From Microcaldota archaeon (GTDB lineage: Archaea > Micrarchaeota > Micrarchaeia > Anstonellales > Bilamarchaeaceae): a stretch of 64,000 nt of DNA. The translations under genes and the position numbers were made by a program. The notes under the pieces were generated by a model. The model was not told where the DNA came from, ran no database searches, and saw nothing but the letters and a program-made list of their open reading frames with translations. Position 1 is the stretch's first letter, and every line of letters begins with the position of its first letter. Positions 44,945 to 53,594 of the stretch are shown here, piece by piece. The stretch spans positions 62,001 through 126,000 of the forward strand of contig JACRGD010000010.1 in assembly GCA_016212525.1 (NCBI GenBank), given 5' to 3'.

Positions 44945-46967
44945 CAGTACCACTCTTCTTCCATTTAAGTTTGGATGGACATTTAGGATCTATACACATA
45001 GTGTATCGGGTTTTACCTTTTTTAATATTGACCATGGGTTTTTGACAATCCTTGCATTTTGCATCAGTAGTCTGCACAAACGCACCAAACGGAAGCGGAT
45101 AAGCATTTCTACAATTAGGATAACCAAAACATCCGATAAATTGTCGACCGTCACGCATGTGAATCACGCGCAAGTTCTTGTCGCATTTATCACATGGACC
45201 AACAAGACTTGCCTGCTGTTCCGTGTATTTTAGTGCAGTAACCAGCTCTTGGCCGATTTCGCGCTCATGAGTCTTCCACTTATCTAGAATTTGGATCAGC
45301 ATCTCTTTGCCTTCCTTGATGACAGCATCTTTATCGACTTTGCCCTCTTGGATAGCTTCGGTTTCTTTTTCGAGTTTACGAGTTAAATTTTCATCCAGAA
45401 CTTCAGGAGCATATTTCCTTAAGACGTCGCAGATTTTGATACCAAAGTCGCTCACTTCGAGCGACTTGCCATCCACATAGCCCCGTTTAAATAGAGTATC
45501 GACAACAACGGATCGAGTAGATTTGGTTCCCAAATCTCGATCTTCCAATTCAGAAACAAGTGAGGTCTGAGTAAATCGCTTTGGAGGTTTGGTGTCTTTC
45601 TTTGTTTTTTTAGTGTCCACAAGCTTAACATGTGCACCCATATCGAACTTAGGCAATTCCACATCTTCAGTAGTATAGTATTCACCGTAGAATTCAGTCC
45701 AACCCTTCTCGACAATTCGTCCACCTGAGGCACTATAGACTTCAGAACCGGAAGTAATCTCGACCCGAAGACGCTCACGCAGGGCAACCGGAGCAAAAGA
45801 GGAAAGGAAGCGACGGACGATCAAATCATAAACATTTTTATCAGGACCGTCCAACTTCCCAGCTTGACCGGTCGGATGTATTGCAGGGTGCGCAGGATCT
45901 TCTTTCTTACCCTGCACCGGAGAATACCAGCTATTTTTGGTTATTTTCTTTACAAAATCAGAATATGTGGGATTTTTACCAATGGCAGCCAGAATAGGGG
46001 GCAAATTTATCGAAGGAGGAATTTTTTGAGAAGAGGTTCTTGGATAGGTTATCATAGAAGCTTCATAAAGATTTTGGGCGATTTCTAGAACACGGCTGGG
46101 GTCATATTTGAACAAACGGTAGGCCTCGACCTGCAAGCTTGTTAAATCAAAGTTTGGAGGGGCTACGATCTTTTGTTCCTTTTTCTCTACCAGGCTCACC
46201 TTACCATCATCATCAGTGTTTTTGAGAGCCAATGAAGCTTCGTCTTCAGAGGTAAAACGACCCTTGACATTTTGGAAATCAACATCAGTTATTTTGGTAG
46301 TTAGTTCCCAATAAGGAGTAGAAATGAATGCCCTAATTTCCTTTTCCAGACCAGTTAAAATCGAGAGCGCAGGACCCTGAACTCGACCGATCGAGAGGAC
46401 TTTGTATCGAGCTGCACTTCTAAGAGAACTCATAAGAGCGCGGCTCAGATTGATACCATAATACCAGTCTAGCATATGACGCGCTTCACCAGCATACGCA
46501 TTATTGTAATCGAATTCGGCACGCTTTTCGTAAGCACTTTTAAGATCTTCAGGAGTAAGAGCCGAGAATTTCATGCGCTTACCGTCTCGCATTGTAGTTG
46601 CAAAACGAAACACATTATATGCAATCGTAGAACCCTCAACATCATAGTCGCACGCGCTGACAAAGACATCAGAGCTGCGGGCCAGCTTTTGCAGGAGCTC
46701 AACGTATTCTTTAGTATAGGCGGCCTTTTTCGGGTTGGCTTCGTATGCTGGAACCCACTCGATATCGAAAGTCGGATATCCTGAGGATTTTTGTTTTTCT
46801 ACAAGAGTATAAACATGACCCACTGCAGGAGCAACATAACAGTCACCATCAGCAGTTTTAACTTCGTAATAACTAATTTTTTTATAGACTTTTTTTTCGA
46901 CATCATCGCCGATCGCATGAGCGATTTTTTCTGCGACTTTTGGTTTTTCTGCTACGATTAGTTCCAT
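44889..46967 (-). CDS. topA: type IA DNA topoisomerase I
   Basis: A protein of 692 residues. The Toprim domain has the acidic SACDYDVEGSTIAYN. The active-site tyrosine lies in MITYPRTSSQKIP. Two C-terminal zinc ribbons follow (CDKCDKNLRVIHM...CFGYPNC and CKDCQKP...CIDPKC). It relaxes negatively supercoiled DNA. A reverse-gyrase helicase part is absent, so no hyperthermophily is implied. First gene of the topA-pgk-cbf5 run. Confidence 0.96.
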   Translation of the reverse strand: MELIVAEKPKVAEKIAHAIGDDVEKKVYKKISYYEVKTADGDCYVAPAVGHVYTLVEKQKSSGYPTFDIEWVPAYEANPKKAAYTKEYVELLQKLARSSDVFVSACDYDVEGSTIAYNVFRFATTMRDGKRMKFSALTPEDLKSAYEKRAEFDYNNAYAGEARHMLDWYYGINLSRALMSSLRSAARYKVLSIGRVQGPALSILTGLEKEIRAFISTPYWELTTKITDVDFQNVKGRFTSEDEASLALKNTDDDGKVSLVEKKEQKIVAPPNFDLTSLQVEAYRLFKYDPSRVLEIAQNLYEASMITYPRTSSQKIPPSINLPPILAAIGKNPTYSDFVKKITKNSWYSPVQGKKEDPAHPAIHPTGQAGKLDGPDKNVYDLIVRRFLSSFAPVALRERLRVEITSGSEVYSASGGRIVEKGWTEFYGEYYTTEDVELPKFDMGAHVKLVDTKKTKKDTKPPKRFTQTSLVSELEDRDLGTKSTRSVVVDTLFKRGYVDGKSLEVSDFGIKICDVLRKYAPEVLDENLTRKLEKETEAIQEGKVDKDAVIKEGKEMLIQILDKWKTHEREIGQELVTALKYTEQQASLVGPCDKCDKNLRVIHMRDGRQFIGCFGYPNCRNAYPLPFGAFVQTTDAKCKDCQKPMVNIKKGKTRYTMCIDPKCPSKLKWKKSGTDAENNKPSGQGETNIAKS

Positions 46968-47143
46968 AAAAGATCAAGTTAGCTTAAAAGCGTAAGATAT
47001 AAAAACAACGCTCAGTAAAAGTCGGAAAAAGTAGAAAAATAAGTAAAGAAATTGAGGGACTGTCCCAAAGTAACAACTTAAGAGGCAGATTTAGTTTGAG
47101 ATTTTAAATTCAGAATTATTAGTCGGCATTTTTGGAAAACAAA

Positions 47144-47185
47144 AAAGATAGGAGATACCACGCTAATGAGATGAGGTCTATCTTT
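47144..47185. other. hairpin-forming inverted repeat in the topA/aIF2-beta spacer
   Basis: AAAGATAG (47144-47151) and CTATCTTT (47178-47185) pair perfectly around a 26-nt loop containing an inner ACC/GGT pair. No box C/D, tRNA or ORF explains it. The remainder of 46968-47265 contains only the aIF2-beta promoter (ATTATAAAG near 47234). Confidence 0.25.
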
Positions 47186-47265
47186 CTAGCCAAGAGTAGT
47201 CAATAGAAAAGAGGAAATGGAAGGACCTAACTACATTATAAAGGGTTTGATGGTGATAGTAGAGT

Positions 47266-47679
47266 ATGTTTTCTGATGATGATTATGAAAAATTAATAGA
47301 CAATGTTTACACCAACCTTCCGGAAAAACTCACAAAAACAGAACGGTTTGAAATGCCAAAATTTGAGTTTTTCACAGAGGGAAACAAGACAATAATAAAG
47401 AATTTCAAGGTGGTCTCAGACAAAATAAGAAGAGACCAACAATTCGTAGCAAAACATTTCTCTAAAGAACTCGCAGTGCCAGTAGAAGTTGCTGGAGACA
47501 GACTGATACTTCAGAGAAAAATAATGGGCGACATGTTAAATAAAAAGCTTGAAGAGTTCGTATCAAAGTTCGTTGTTTGTAAACAATGCAATAGACCAGA
47601 CACTAACATTCAGGAATTAGGACATGGTTTAAAGCAGCTCATGTGTGAAAGTTGTGGTGCAAGGACACCAATAAGGTGA
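47266..47679 (+). CDS. translation initiation factor aIF2 subunit beta
   Basis: A protein of 137 residues: YEKLIDNVYTNLPEK at the start, then the alpha/beta domain with GNKTIIKNF, and a C-terminal zinc ribbon of four cysteines (CKQCNRPDTNIQ...CESCGA). It helps deliver Met-tRNAi to the ribosome. GGTGAT lies 9 nt before the ATG and a TATA box 30 nt before. aIF1A follows after one base. Confidence 0.96.
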   Translation: MFSDDDYEKLIDNVYTNLPEKLTKTERFEMPKFEFFTEGNKTIIKNFKVVSDKIRRDQQFVAKHFSKELAVPVEVAGDRLILQRKIMGDMLNKKLEEFVSKFVVCKQCNRPDTNIQELGHGLKQLMCESCGARTPIR

Positions 47680-47680
47680 T

Positions 47681-48016
47681 ATGTTGATAGGAAGAAGACC
47701 GCCAAATAAAAAACCAGTAAATCGGGCTCCGTTTAATCCGGAGGAAGAAAGAAGAAAGATGCGCTTGCCAAAAGAAGGCGAAGTTTTGGGCTTAGTCATA
47801 GGCATGATGGGCGGCTCAAGAATGAAGGTTACCTGCAAAGATGGAAAAGAAAGAATGTGCAGAATACCTGGCAAACTCAGAAACAAAATATGGGTAAAAG
47901 ATGGCGATGTCGTAATAGTTGAACCTTGGGAAATAGAGGGAGACAAGAAAGGCGACATAATATGGAGATACTTCCCGCTTCAGGCCAAGATTTTGAAGGA
48001 AGAAGGCTATATCTAA
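47681..48016 (+). CDS. translation initiation factor aIF1A
   Basis: A protein of 111 residues with an S1-like OB fold: MRLPKEGEVLGLVIGMMGGS, RMKVTCKDGKERMCRIPGKL, NKIWVKDGDVVIVEPWEI. The basic N-terminal tail lies in the A-site. It starts one base after the aIF2-beta stop. Confidence 0.96.
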   Translation: MLIGRRPPNKKPVNRAPFNPEEERRKMRLPKEGEVLGLVIGMMGGSRMKVTCKDGKERMCRIPGKLRNKIWVKDGDVVIVEPWEIEGDKKGDIIWRYFPLQAKILKEEGYI

Positions 48017-48050
48017 TTTTTTCTTATCAATACTAAATTAATAAAAAAAG

Positions 48051-48099
48051 TGACTGCAGAAGTGGATCTGCGAATAAAAATATACACTAACTGCAGTCA
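48051..48099. repeat. 9-bp inverted repeat after aIF1A
   Basis: TGACTGCAG (48051-48059) and CTGCAGTCA (48091-48099) are exact inverted copies separated by 31 nt. It lies between the convergent ends of aIF1A and the 190-aa ORF and may stop transcripts from one or both sides. Confidence 0.35.
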
Positions 48100-48669
48100 A
48101 ATAACGCTATTGTTTTGGTTTATTTGTTCTAATTGCCACCGAGCAGAAGTCCGAATAGACTCAGCAGCCCAATCAGAAGTAGCCACGTATGCCAGGATTA
48201 CGGTATCAGTAATTTCACTAGCCAGAACCTTTTTGGAAAGTTCGGATCGAGCATATCGGTGATATGTAAAACCCTCCCAAGTAAGAATAGCCAACAAGGG
48301 AATTCGGAATTCTGGATCGGTAATGTGTGAGAGGGCATCTAGTTGCAATTCGATAGACTTGGGCCTTAATGCAACAATAGCCAATGCACGCTGACCAGCT
48401 TTTCCGCAAGTCCTAAGCTCTTCCATTGCCATCCTTTTGAGACCTTCTTCAGTTCCGATATCCTCGAATGGATTCGGGCCACGGCATTTTGCAAAAGCAG
48501 TAAGTTCAGATAATGCAGCACGATCGCCAGTTCGTGCAGCTTCTCCCCACTCACGGATCTGTTTTTGTTTAGCAGCTGGATCCATGAAGCTTGACGGACC
48601 GCTATTTAGAGGCATAGTGGCATTTTGTGCACTTGATCGATTATGAACCCGCTGAGTAAGACTTTTCAT
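48097..48669 (-). CDS. hypothetical helical-repeat protein, 190 aa
   Basis: A protein of 190 residues. After a Ser/Asn-rich first 30, the chain looks like consecutive antiparallel helices of HEAT-like type (GDRAALSELTAFAKC, GLKRMAMEELRTCGKAGQRA, IELQLDALSHITDPEFRIPL). Its ATG overlaps the stop of the 319-aa gene (ATGA), so the two are made together. No family assigned. Confidence 0.5.
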   Translation of the reverse strand: MKSLTQRVHNRSSAQNATMPLNSGPSSFMDPAAKQKQIREWGEAARTGDRAALSELTAFAKCRGPNPFEDIGTEEGLKRMAMEELRTCGKAGQRALAIVALRPKSIELQLDALSHITDPEFRIPLLAILTWEGFTYHRYARSELSKKVLASEITDTVILAYVATSDWAAESIRTSARWQLEQINQNNSVI

Positions 48670-49625
48670 CGGGAACTCACCTCAGGATCATTAGAGAAAG
48701 GCAGTTGAGTAATCATAGTATACACATTCCCGATGAAGTGCAACAACTTCGCAAGAGGCAGATCAGAATTATCAAGATAACTTTTAATCGCAAGACCGAC
48801 TGCCAACATCTTTTCCCTGGCGATAGGATCCTGCTGTGGATTAAGTTTCATAAAAGAGCGTATGACATGGTCTCTCGATTTTCGCTGATCGGCTAAAGTA
48901 CTCGAAGTTTCTCCTGCCTCAGACATCAGTCGGGAATACGCAGCTTGAGAAAAAATTGTATCATAAGCGCAAACGATACCCGCTCTTTCTTGTAATGACG
49001 GCTCGATAGTTAGGCCAAGTTCATATGTTTTGGCCTCGCTAGGTGAACGTGCGACACAAAGAATTGGATCCGATTCCGATTCGTGATATGTAAATTCAGG
49101 GATATCAAAACGGATTTGCCCGTTACGGGCGCTGCCAATAATGGATTTCACATAATGGAAGTCGGATTTGGGATATCGAAAATATCCTTCGAGATCTTTG
49201 AAATCTCCAGGAAGTGAAACCTTTTCGCGACCCCAAAACAAAGGAACACCACCTCGAGTTTTTCTCTCGTATTGCGGCTCAACACGAAGTTGAATTGAAA
49301 GCGAGCCCATCAGTTCGGCATAAATTTTCCTAACACAACGAGTTTGAGTTTGTTGATCTAGATCTGAAGTTCCAATAGAGTAGAGGAGACGGGACAGTCG
49401 TCTAACGGCATACTTTCGAGACCTTTCTGAATCTGATTTGACTCTCAAAGTACTAAATTGAGAAGGCAACGGAAGAATCGATTCAAGCGCCACATAGTGA
49501 CTCGGAAGATTGTCGAAGGCGCCGAGATATCCGTAGCGCACCCTACCAAGAGAGTTGTGGAAACTTCTCATCTGATCATTAGCATCAGGTTCGGAAATTT
49601 TGCGCACAGCATTAGTTTTTCTCAT
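48666..49625 (-). CDS. hypothetical protein, 319 aa, coupled to the 190-aa gene
   Basis: A soluble protein of 319 residues with a strong AGGAGGGG site before ATG 49625. The middle part is mixed alpha/beta (GGVPLFWGREKVSLPGDFKD, GQIRFDIPEFTYHESESDPI). The end is helical (MLAVGLAIKSYLDNSDLPLA). No known motif. With the next gene it forms a two-gene accessory unit next to an Lrp regulator transcribed away from it. Confidence 0.5.
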   Translation of the reverse strand: MRKTNAVRKISEPDANDQMRSFHNSLGRVRYGYLGAFDNLPSHYVALESILPLPSQFSTLRVKSDSERSRKYAVRRLSRLLYSIGTSDLDQQTQTRCVRKIYAELMGSLSIQLRVEPQYERKTRGGVPLFWGREKVSLPGDFKDLEGYFRYPKSDFHYVKSIIGSARNGQIRFDIPEFTYHESESDPILCVARSPSEAKTYELGLTIEPSLQERAGIVCAYDTIFSQAAYSRLMSEAGETSSTLADQRKSRDHVIRSFMKLNPQQDPIAREKMLAVGLAIKSYLDNSDLPLAKLLHFIGNVYTMITQLPFSNDPEVSSR

Positions 49626-49866
49626 TCTTTTCCCCTCCTAGAGTCAGGCACACGGATTTGGATTCCAGAACTTTGAATTTTTGAAAATAGAGTGGAATTT
49701 CCAGAAATGTCAGGACATGCAGTAGTTCTTTCGATCATCCCAAATTTCATCAGTTGCATAGATCATCACCAACTCTAACTACGAATTTGGAGTTATTAAT
49801 AATTAGTTTAAATTTTTTAGGCAAAATTGGAAAAATTTATAAAATATTTCGAATAATCAATAAAAT

Positions 49867-50835
49867 ATGAAAGAATTAGATAAAAAAGATTGGCAGTTAT
49901 TGGACATTCTTGGAGATGGGTCTAGAAACGCAGTTGGAAGAGCTGCAAATGAACTTCGAATTCACAAAAACTCAGTCATATATAGAATAAATCGACTCAA
50001 AAAATTAGAGGTGATAGAACGGTTTTCCATACTCCCGAGTATAAGTGCACTTGGAAAAAATACCTTCTATGTTTTTTTACATCTAAAATCAAGCCCAGAT
50101 AAAGACAAACAGACCCGAGAGTATCTGTGTAATCACCCAGATATAATTATGATAATTCGTCTCTGTGGAAAGTGGAATTTAATGCTGGAACTTGTTTGTA
50201 ATGATCTAAACAATTTTAATGATAAATTAGCGCAAATAACAACTTTTCTTGGAGATCAGATCAATGATTATTCAACAGTCTTTCTCTATATACCCTACAA
50301 GGTGGAGAATACAATTTGTTTTGATAAAAATCATATACGGAAAGAATTTTACAGAGCTAAAGAACATGCAAATCTAGACAGTATAGACCGTAGCATGCTG
50401 GGACTTTTATCAGATAATTCGGAAATAACACACAATCAGATTGCAACGCAAATAGGGATATCACCAGACGCCTCGTTCTACAGACTCAAAAAACTTCAGG
50501 AGTCCAAGGTCATAGTAAAATTCATACCCATAATAAACCTTGAAAAAATAGGATTCCAGAGATATCTAATAACACTCAAATTGGCTAATATCAATGACAA
50601 GAGTTTCGAGAGAATATCTCAGTTCATAAAATCAGAGCATTCGATATATTTCGCGTTTCGAACAGCAGGGGAATTAGGACTAGTGATATTCTGTGCACAT
50701 AGAAACAACAAGGATCTGGACGCTTTCATAAACAATCTGCAAAGAGCAGTAGGAGGCACTCATCAAGAACAAAATGTGTTGATAATAAACGAAGTGGTTT
50801 CCCTCAACTATGTTCCAGGATCACTTAGAAAATGA
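49867..50835 (+). CDS. Lrp/AsnC-family regulator, tandem (two HTH/RAM units)
   Basis: A protein of 322 residues, twice the usual length. Residues 1-160 are one Lrp unit (HTH DKKDWQLLDILGDGSRNAVG, then a RAM-like domain). Residues 170-322 are a second (HTH LDSIDRSMLGLLSDNSEITH, then RAM). Such fused forms can bind DNA as pseudo-dimers. ATTTATAAAAT at 49833-49843 gives a leaderless start at ATG 49867. Confidence 0.85.
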   Translation: MKELDKKDWQLLDILGDGSRNAVGRAANELRIHKNSVIYRINRLKKLEVIERFSILPSISALGKNTFYVFLHLKSSPDKDKQTREYLCNHPDIIMIIRLCGKWNLMLELVCNDLNNFNDKLAQITTFLGDQINDYSTVFLYIPYKVENTICFDKNHIRKEFYRAKEHANLDSIDRSMLGLLSDNSEITHNQIATQIGISPDASFYRLKKLQESKVIVKFIPIINLEKIGFQRYLITLKLANINDKSFERISQFIKSEHSIYFAFRTAGELGLVIFCAHRNNKDLDAFINNLQRAVGGTHQEQNVLIINEVVSLNYVPGSLRK

Positions 50836-50870
50836 ACCTTTAAAGATTATCCAGGCGTAAAACTTTTTAT

Positions 50871-51599
50871 ATGACGAAAAGACCATTAAAGGAAGATTAT
50901 CAACTCAAAGAACGATTCAAAACGGAAAGCGAAGTTTTTGATAAGAGAACATTGCTCATTCTTTCCAAACTCATCAAAAAAGGAATGCTCAAAACAGTTG
51001 ATTATCCAATTTCAACAGGCAAAGAAGCAAATGTATTTAGGGCATCAAGACCAGACGGATCGTTTGTAGCAGTAAAAATATATAAAATAGAAACCGGCCC
51101 ATTCTTTCGGAAAGAGGAGTACCTAGAAGCGGATCCCAGATTTACCAGAATAAAACATAAGAACTACGACATAATAGTAACTTTTGCCAGAAAGGAGTTC
51201 AAAAATCTTGAAATATGCGAGAAAGCGCGAATCCATTCGCCAAAACCGTACTATCAAATTGGCAACGTCCTTTTGATGGAGTTTCTCGGAGAAGGTGAAT
51301 TACCCTATCCAACACTCAATGTCGTAGGACCCCTGCATGGAGAGGCGGATCTGGAATCTTTACTTATAGACATAAAGAAATTGTATAAACAGGGCTTGGT
51401 TCATGCAGACCTAAGCGAGTACAATGTAATACTCAAATCAGACGCTCCATACATCATCGATTTGGGTCAGGGAGTAATTTTAGCACATCCCAGCAGTGAG
51501 AAATTCTTACTACGAGACGTTACTAACGTCCTACATTACTTTGCTAAGTTTGGAATAAAACGAAATCTCGAGGAAACGATGAACTGGATAAGGCACTAG
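50871..51599 (+). CDS. rio1: RIO1-family serine kinase
   Basis: A protein of 242 residues: the P-loop-like STGKEANVFRA, the ATP lysine VAVKIYKI, a catalytic loop HADLSEYNVIL and metal Asp IIDLGQGV, the RIO variants of kinase motifs. Length and the N-terminal helical lead fit RIO1, which helps 40S/30S subunit maturation. A CTTTAAAG box 27 nt upstream suggests a leaderless start. Confidence 0.93.
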   Translation: MTKRPLKEDYQLKERFKTESEVFDKRTLLILSKLIKKGMLKTVDYPISTGKEANVFRASRPDGSFVAVKIYKIETGPFFRKEEYLEADPRFTRIKHKNYDIIVTFARKEFKNLEICEKARIHSPKPYYQIGNVLLMEFLGEGELPYPTLNVVGPLHGEADLESLLIDIKKLYKQGLVHADLSEYNVILKSDAPYIIDLGQGVILAHPSSEKFLLRDVTNVLHYFAKFGIKRNLEETMNWIRH

Positions 51600-52810
51600 A
51601 TTGAAGCCAGATCATCCATAACATTCTGCATGGTTCCGGCATAATGAGACTTAGAACTAAAGAGCGAATTTAGCGGTCCAGACATGAAATGTTTGGATCT
51701 GAGTTCGGTTGGATCTGCTAAACCCTGAATTGAAGCAAGCCAGTGTAACGCATTCAGTCTGTTTTTTCGTTCATTCCAGTATCCACGCCGAACATTTGGG
51801 ATATCCCAGGGGTATTTTTTTGCATTATCGAAAGAGTTGCAAGCTGCCTGAGTAGAAATTTCCTCATCTGAATAAACTACACCTGTTCCAACGAGCAAAT
51901 TTTGAGTTGAACTGTCATACTTAAATAGCAGACCAGAACAACCATTTTTAGATAGATCTTTGGAGATGAGTTCGTGTGACTTCTTGTTTGTTTGCGCGCA
52001 GATCCAAGCCACAGTTGCAACATCTATGTCCAAGCAATCCCAAAAACCAGAGATTTTCACAGTTAACTGCCAAGGATAAACTTTTTTCGTTTCAAATTCC
52101 CCTTTTCGAGACATTTCAACAATCTCTTCTTTTGAGTACACATAGCCCGCTTGTGTAAGCAGAAGATAAGACATTTGACCAGTTCTTTCTGCAACCAAAT
52201 AACTAAGTCCCCTCGAATCGAAATCTCTTTCTTTGATATTTTGTACAGATATGCCAGAAACCCAAATTAACCATCGAGTAGCTGCGATTATTAGGTCATT
52301 ATCCCAAAAATCTTCTTGGTCTCGCTTTAGATTCCAGGGATATGGTTTTTTATCAGAAAAACTGCAGTCTCGAGATTGTTGTTTGATTTCTTCAGTGGTC
52401 CAAATAAGTCCTGATTCGAAGAGAGCGGGAATTAAACCACCTGCACTAGATAATATTTGAAGCACCCCAAAATCCCTAAAGTCCTGCGTGCAGATATCCT
52501 CAGGCTTTTTGCCGGACAGTTCAGCTAATTTTCTAGTAGATTCGATTCGCAGATCTGAATCCCACCTAGTAGGACCAAATCGGACATTATCAAAGAGTAG
52601 TAATTTATCAATCAGCCCACGTGCAGCAAGAAAGGTCATATTCGCCTTGGCCTTTTTCTTACTTCCATTTGCAGTAACAACTTCAGGTGCAGGAAAGAAT
52701 TTTCCGGTCAATACCAATTTTTCAAAAAACCAACGATCAAACTCGGCAAGCCTGGATGACATTACCGAAACGGATTTGTCCTGAGCTGCAACAGTACGTT
52801 TTCCCACCAC
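51596..52810 (-). CDS. YPW-repeat protein of unknown function, 404 aa
   Basis: The chain contains about four units of ~88 residues. YPW occurs at residues 157-159, 245-247 and 333-335, each followed about 10 residues later by FW or YW. Each unit then shows a helix with (A/T)xxWL-type core, a DF/DL turn and a VYSxEEI or IWTTEEI segment. A Lys-rich stretch (GSKKKAKANM) lies near 50. The first unit (80-156) is divergent. Such regular alpha-rich repeats may bind nucleic acid or protein. GTG 52810 is about 25 nt after an A/T box; ATG 52762 is an alternative. It overlaps rio1 by 4 nt at its end. Confidence 0.55.
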   Translation of the reverse strand: MVGKRTVAAQDKSVSVMSSRLAEFDRWFFEKLVLTGKFFPAPEVVTANGSKKKAKANMTFLAARGLIDKLLLFDNVRFGPTRWDSDLRIESTRKLAELSGKKPEDICTQDFRDFGVLQILSSAGGLIPALFESGLIWTTEEIKQQSRDCSFSDKKPYPWNLKRDQEDFWDNDLIIAATRWLIWVSGISVQNIKERDFDSRGLSYLVAERTGQMSYLLLTQAGYVYSKEEIVEMSRKGEFETKKVYPWQLTVKISGFWDCLDIDVATVAWICAQTNKKSHELISKDLSKNGCSGLLFKYDSSTQNLLVGTGVVYSDEEISTQAACNSFDNAKKYPWDIPNVRRGYWNERKNRLNALHWLASIQGLADPTELRSKHFMSGPLNSLFSSKSHYAGTMQNVMDDLASI

Positions 52811-52869
52811 AAGATGAAGTTAAGATCTTTTTTTATTTTCATGTCCTGCATTAACTATCCAACAAGTCG

Positions 52870-53218
52870 GATCAGCTTCTGCGTTCAAGTGTCGTTTGAA
52901 TAGATTTAGATCCAGAGTTCCGAGCCGCCCGGATGGACTTCTTCGATATCCGTTTCCAAAAGTCACTTGAAAAGCGAGGCATGTGCAAAATAAGGAAGAA
53001 CACTAAATCCAATTGTTTTTTCTACAGTTCTTGCATCAATCGCTAATCTTGGAAGGAGAGGCAGTGAATCTCAAGGAGTAAATTTCAAGTAGATATCAAA
53101 GAGATCTCTTACCAAGCGATTGCGAATCACAGAAAACGCAGTTAGGATTAAAATGAGACGACTGAAAGAACGAGAATAATTCAGACAGATTCTACATGCT
53201 TCAGAGGCATACGTTCGA
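52870..53218 (-). pseudogene. probable decayed protein gene in the spacer before tRNA-Pro
   Basis: On the minus strand one reading frame stays protein-like across three stops: RTYASEACRICLNYSRSFSR through IRNRLVRDLFDIYLKFTP, stop, then LPRLAIDARTVEKTIGFSVL to HASLFK, stop, then LETDIEEVHPGGSELWI. The stops are in frame, with no shift needed. Family not recognised. The rest of 52811-53304 shows nothing else. Confidence 0.35.
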
Positions 53219-53304
53219 TTATTTTGCAGGTTTTAAATAATCAAATAATCGATTACACAGTTCTTTCCCTTTTTAAATCCTACGTTATAAGTTTTGATAG
53301 TTAA

Positions 53305-53500
53305 GGGGCCGTGAGGTAACCTGGTATCCTGCAAGCTTGGGGTCGACGAGCGAACTTTAGATCGCGAAGTTGCCTGGATGCTTGTTATCTGAGTAAACTT
53401 TTGGGAAAAGTTTAATCAAAAAATTTCCAAATGGTTTCAGAAGTTCAACTTCTTAGCAACAAAAACCTGCGGCTAAGGGGAATTTATCTCAGCGGCCCCA
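53305..53500 (+). tRNA. tRNA-Pro (GGG) with three introns
   Basis: The acceptor is GGGGCCG/CGGCCCC with A73. The anticodon stem CAAGC/GCTTG has loop TTGGGG|T (GGG), and the T-stem is CTGAG/CTCAG. Three segments interrupt it. A 36-nt intron (53343-53378) lies at 37/38; a 50-nt one (53394-53443) after T-stem base 53; a 37-nt one (53449-53485) lies inside the T-loop. The last two leave a 5-nt exon TTCAA, which with AT rebuilds the usual TTCAAAT loop. The spliced product is a normal 73-nt tRNA-Pro. The 50-nt intron is related to introns in tRNA-Glu and tRNA-Gly. S2 follows 94 nt downstream. Confidence 0.9.
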
Positions 53501-53594
53501 TTTCTAGATACGGCCTGAACGAAGTGAAGGGCGTATCTAAGATAACGCCTGAGCAAAGCGAAGGAGTTATTCAATGCAGGAAAAAGGTGAAACT

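Noticed and set aside
47144-47185. C/D-box RNA in the topA/aIF2-beta spacer
   Set aside because: ATGAGATGAGG resembles a C box but lacks RUGAUGA and there is no D box; only the inverted repeat is supported.
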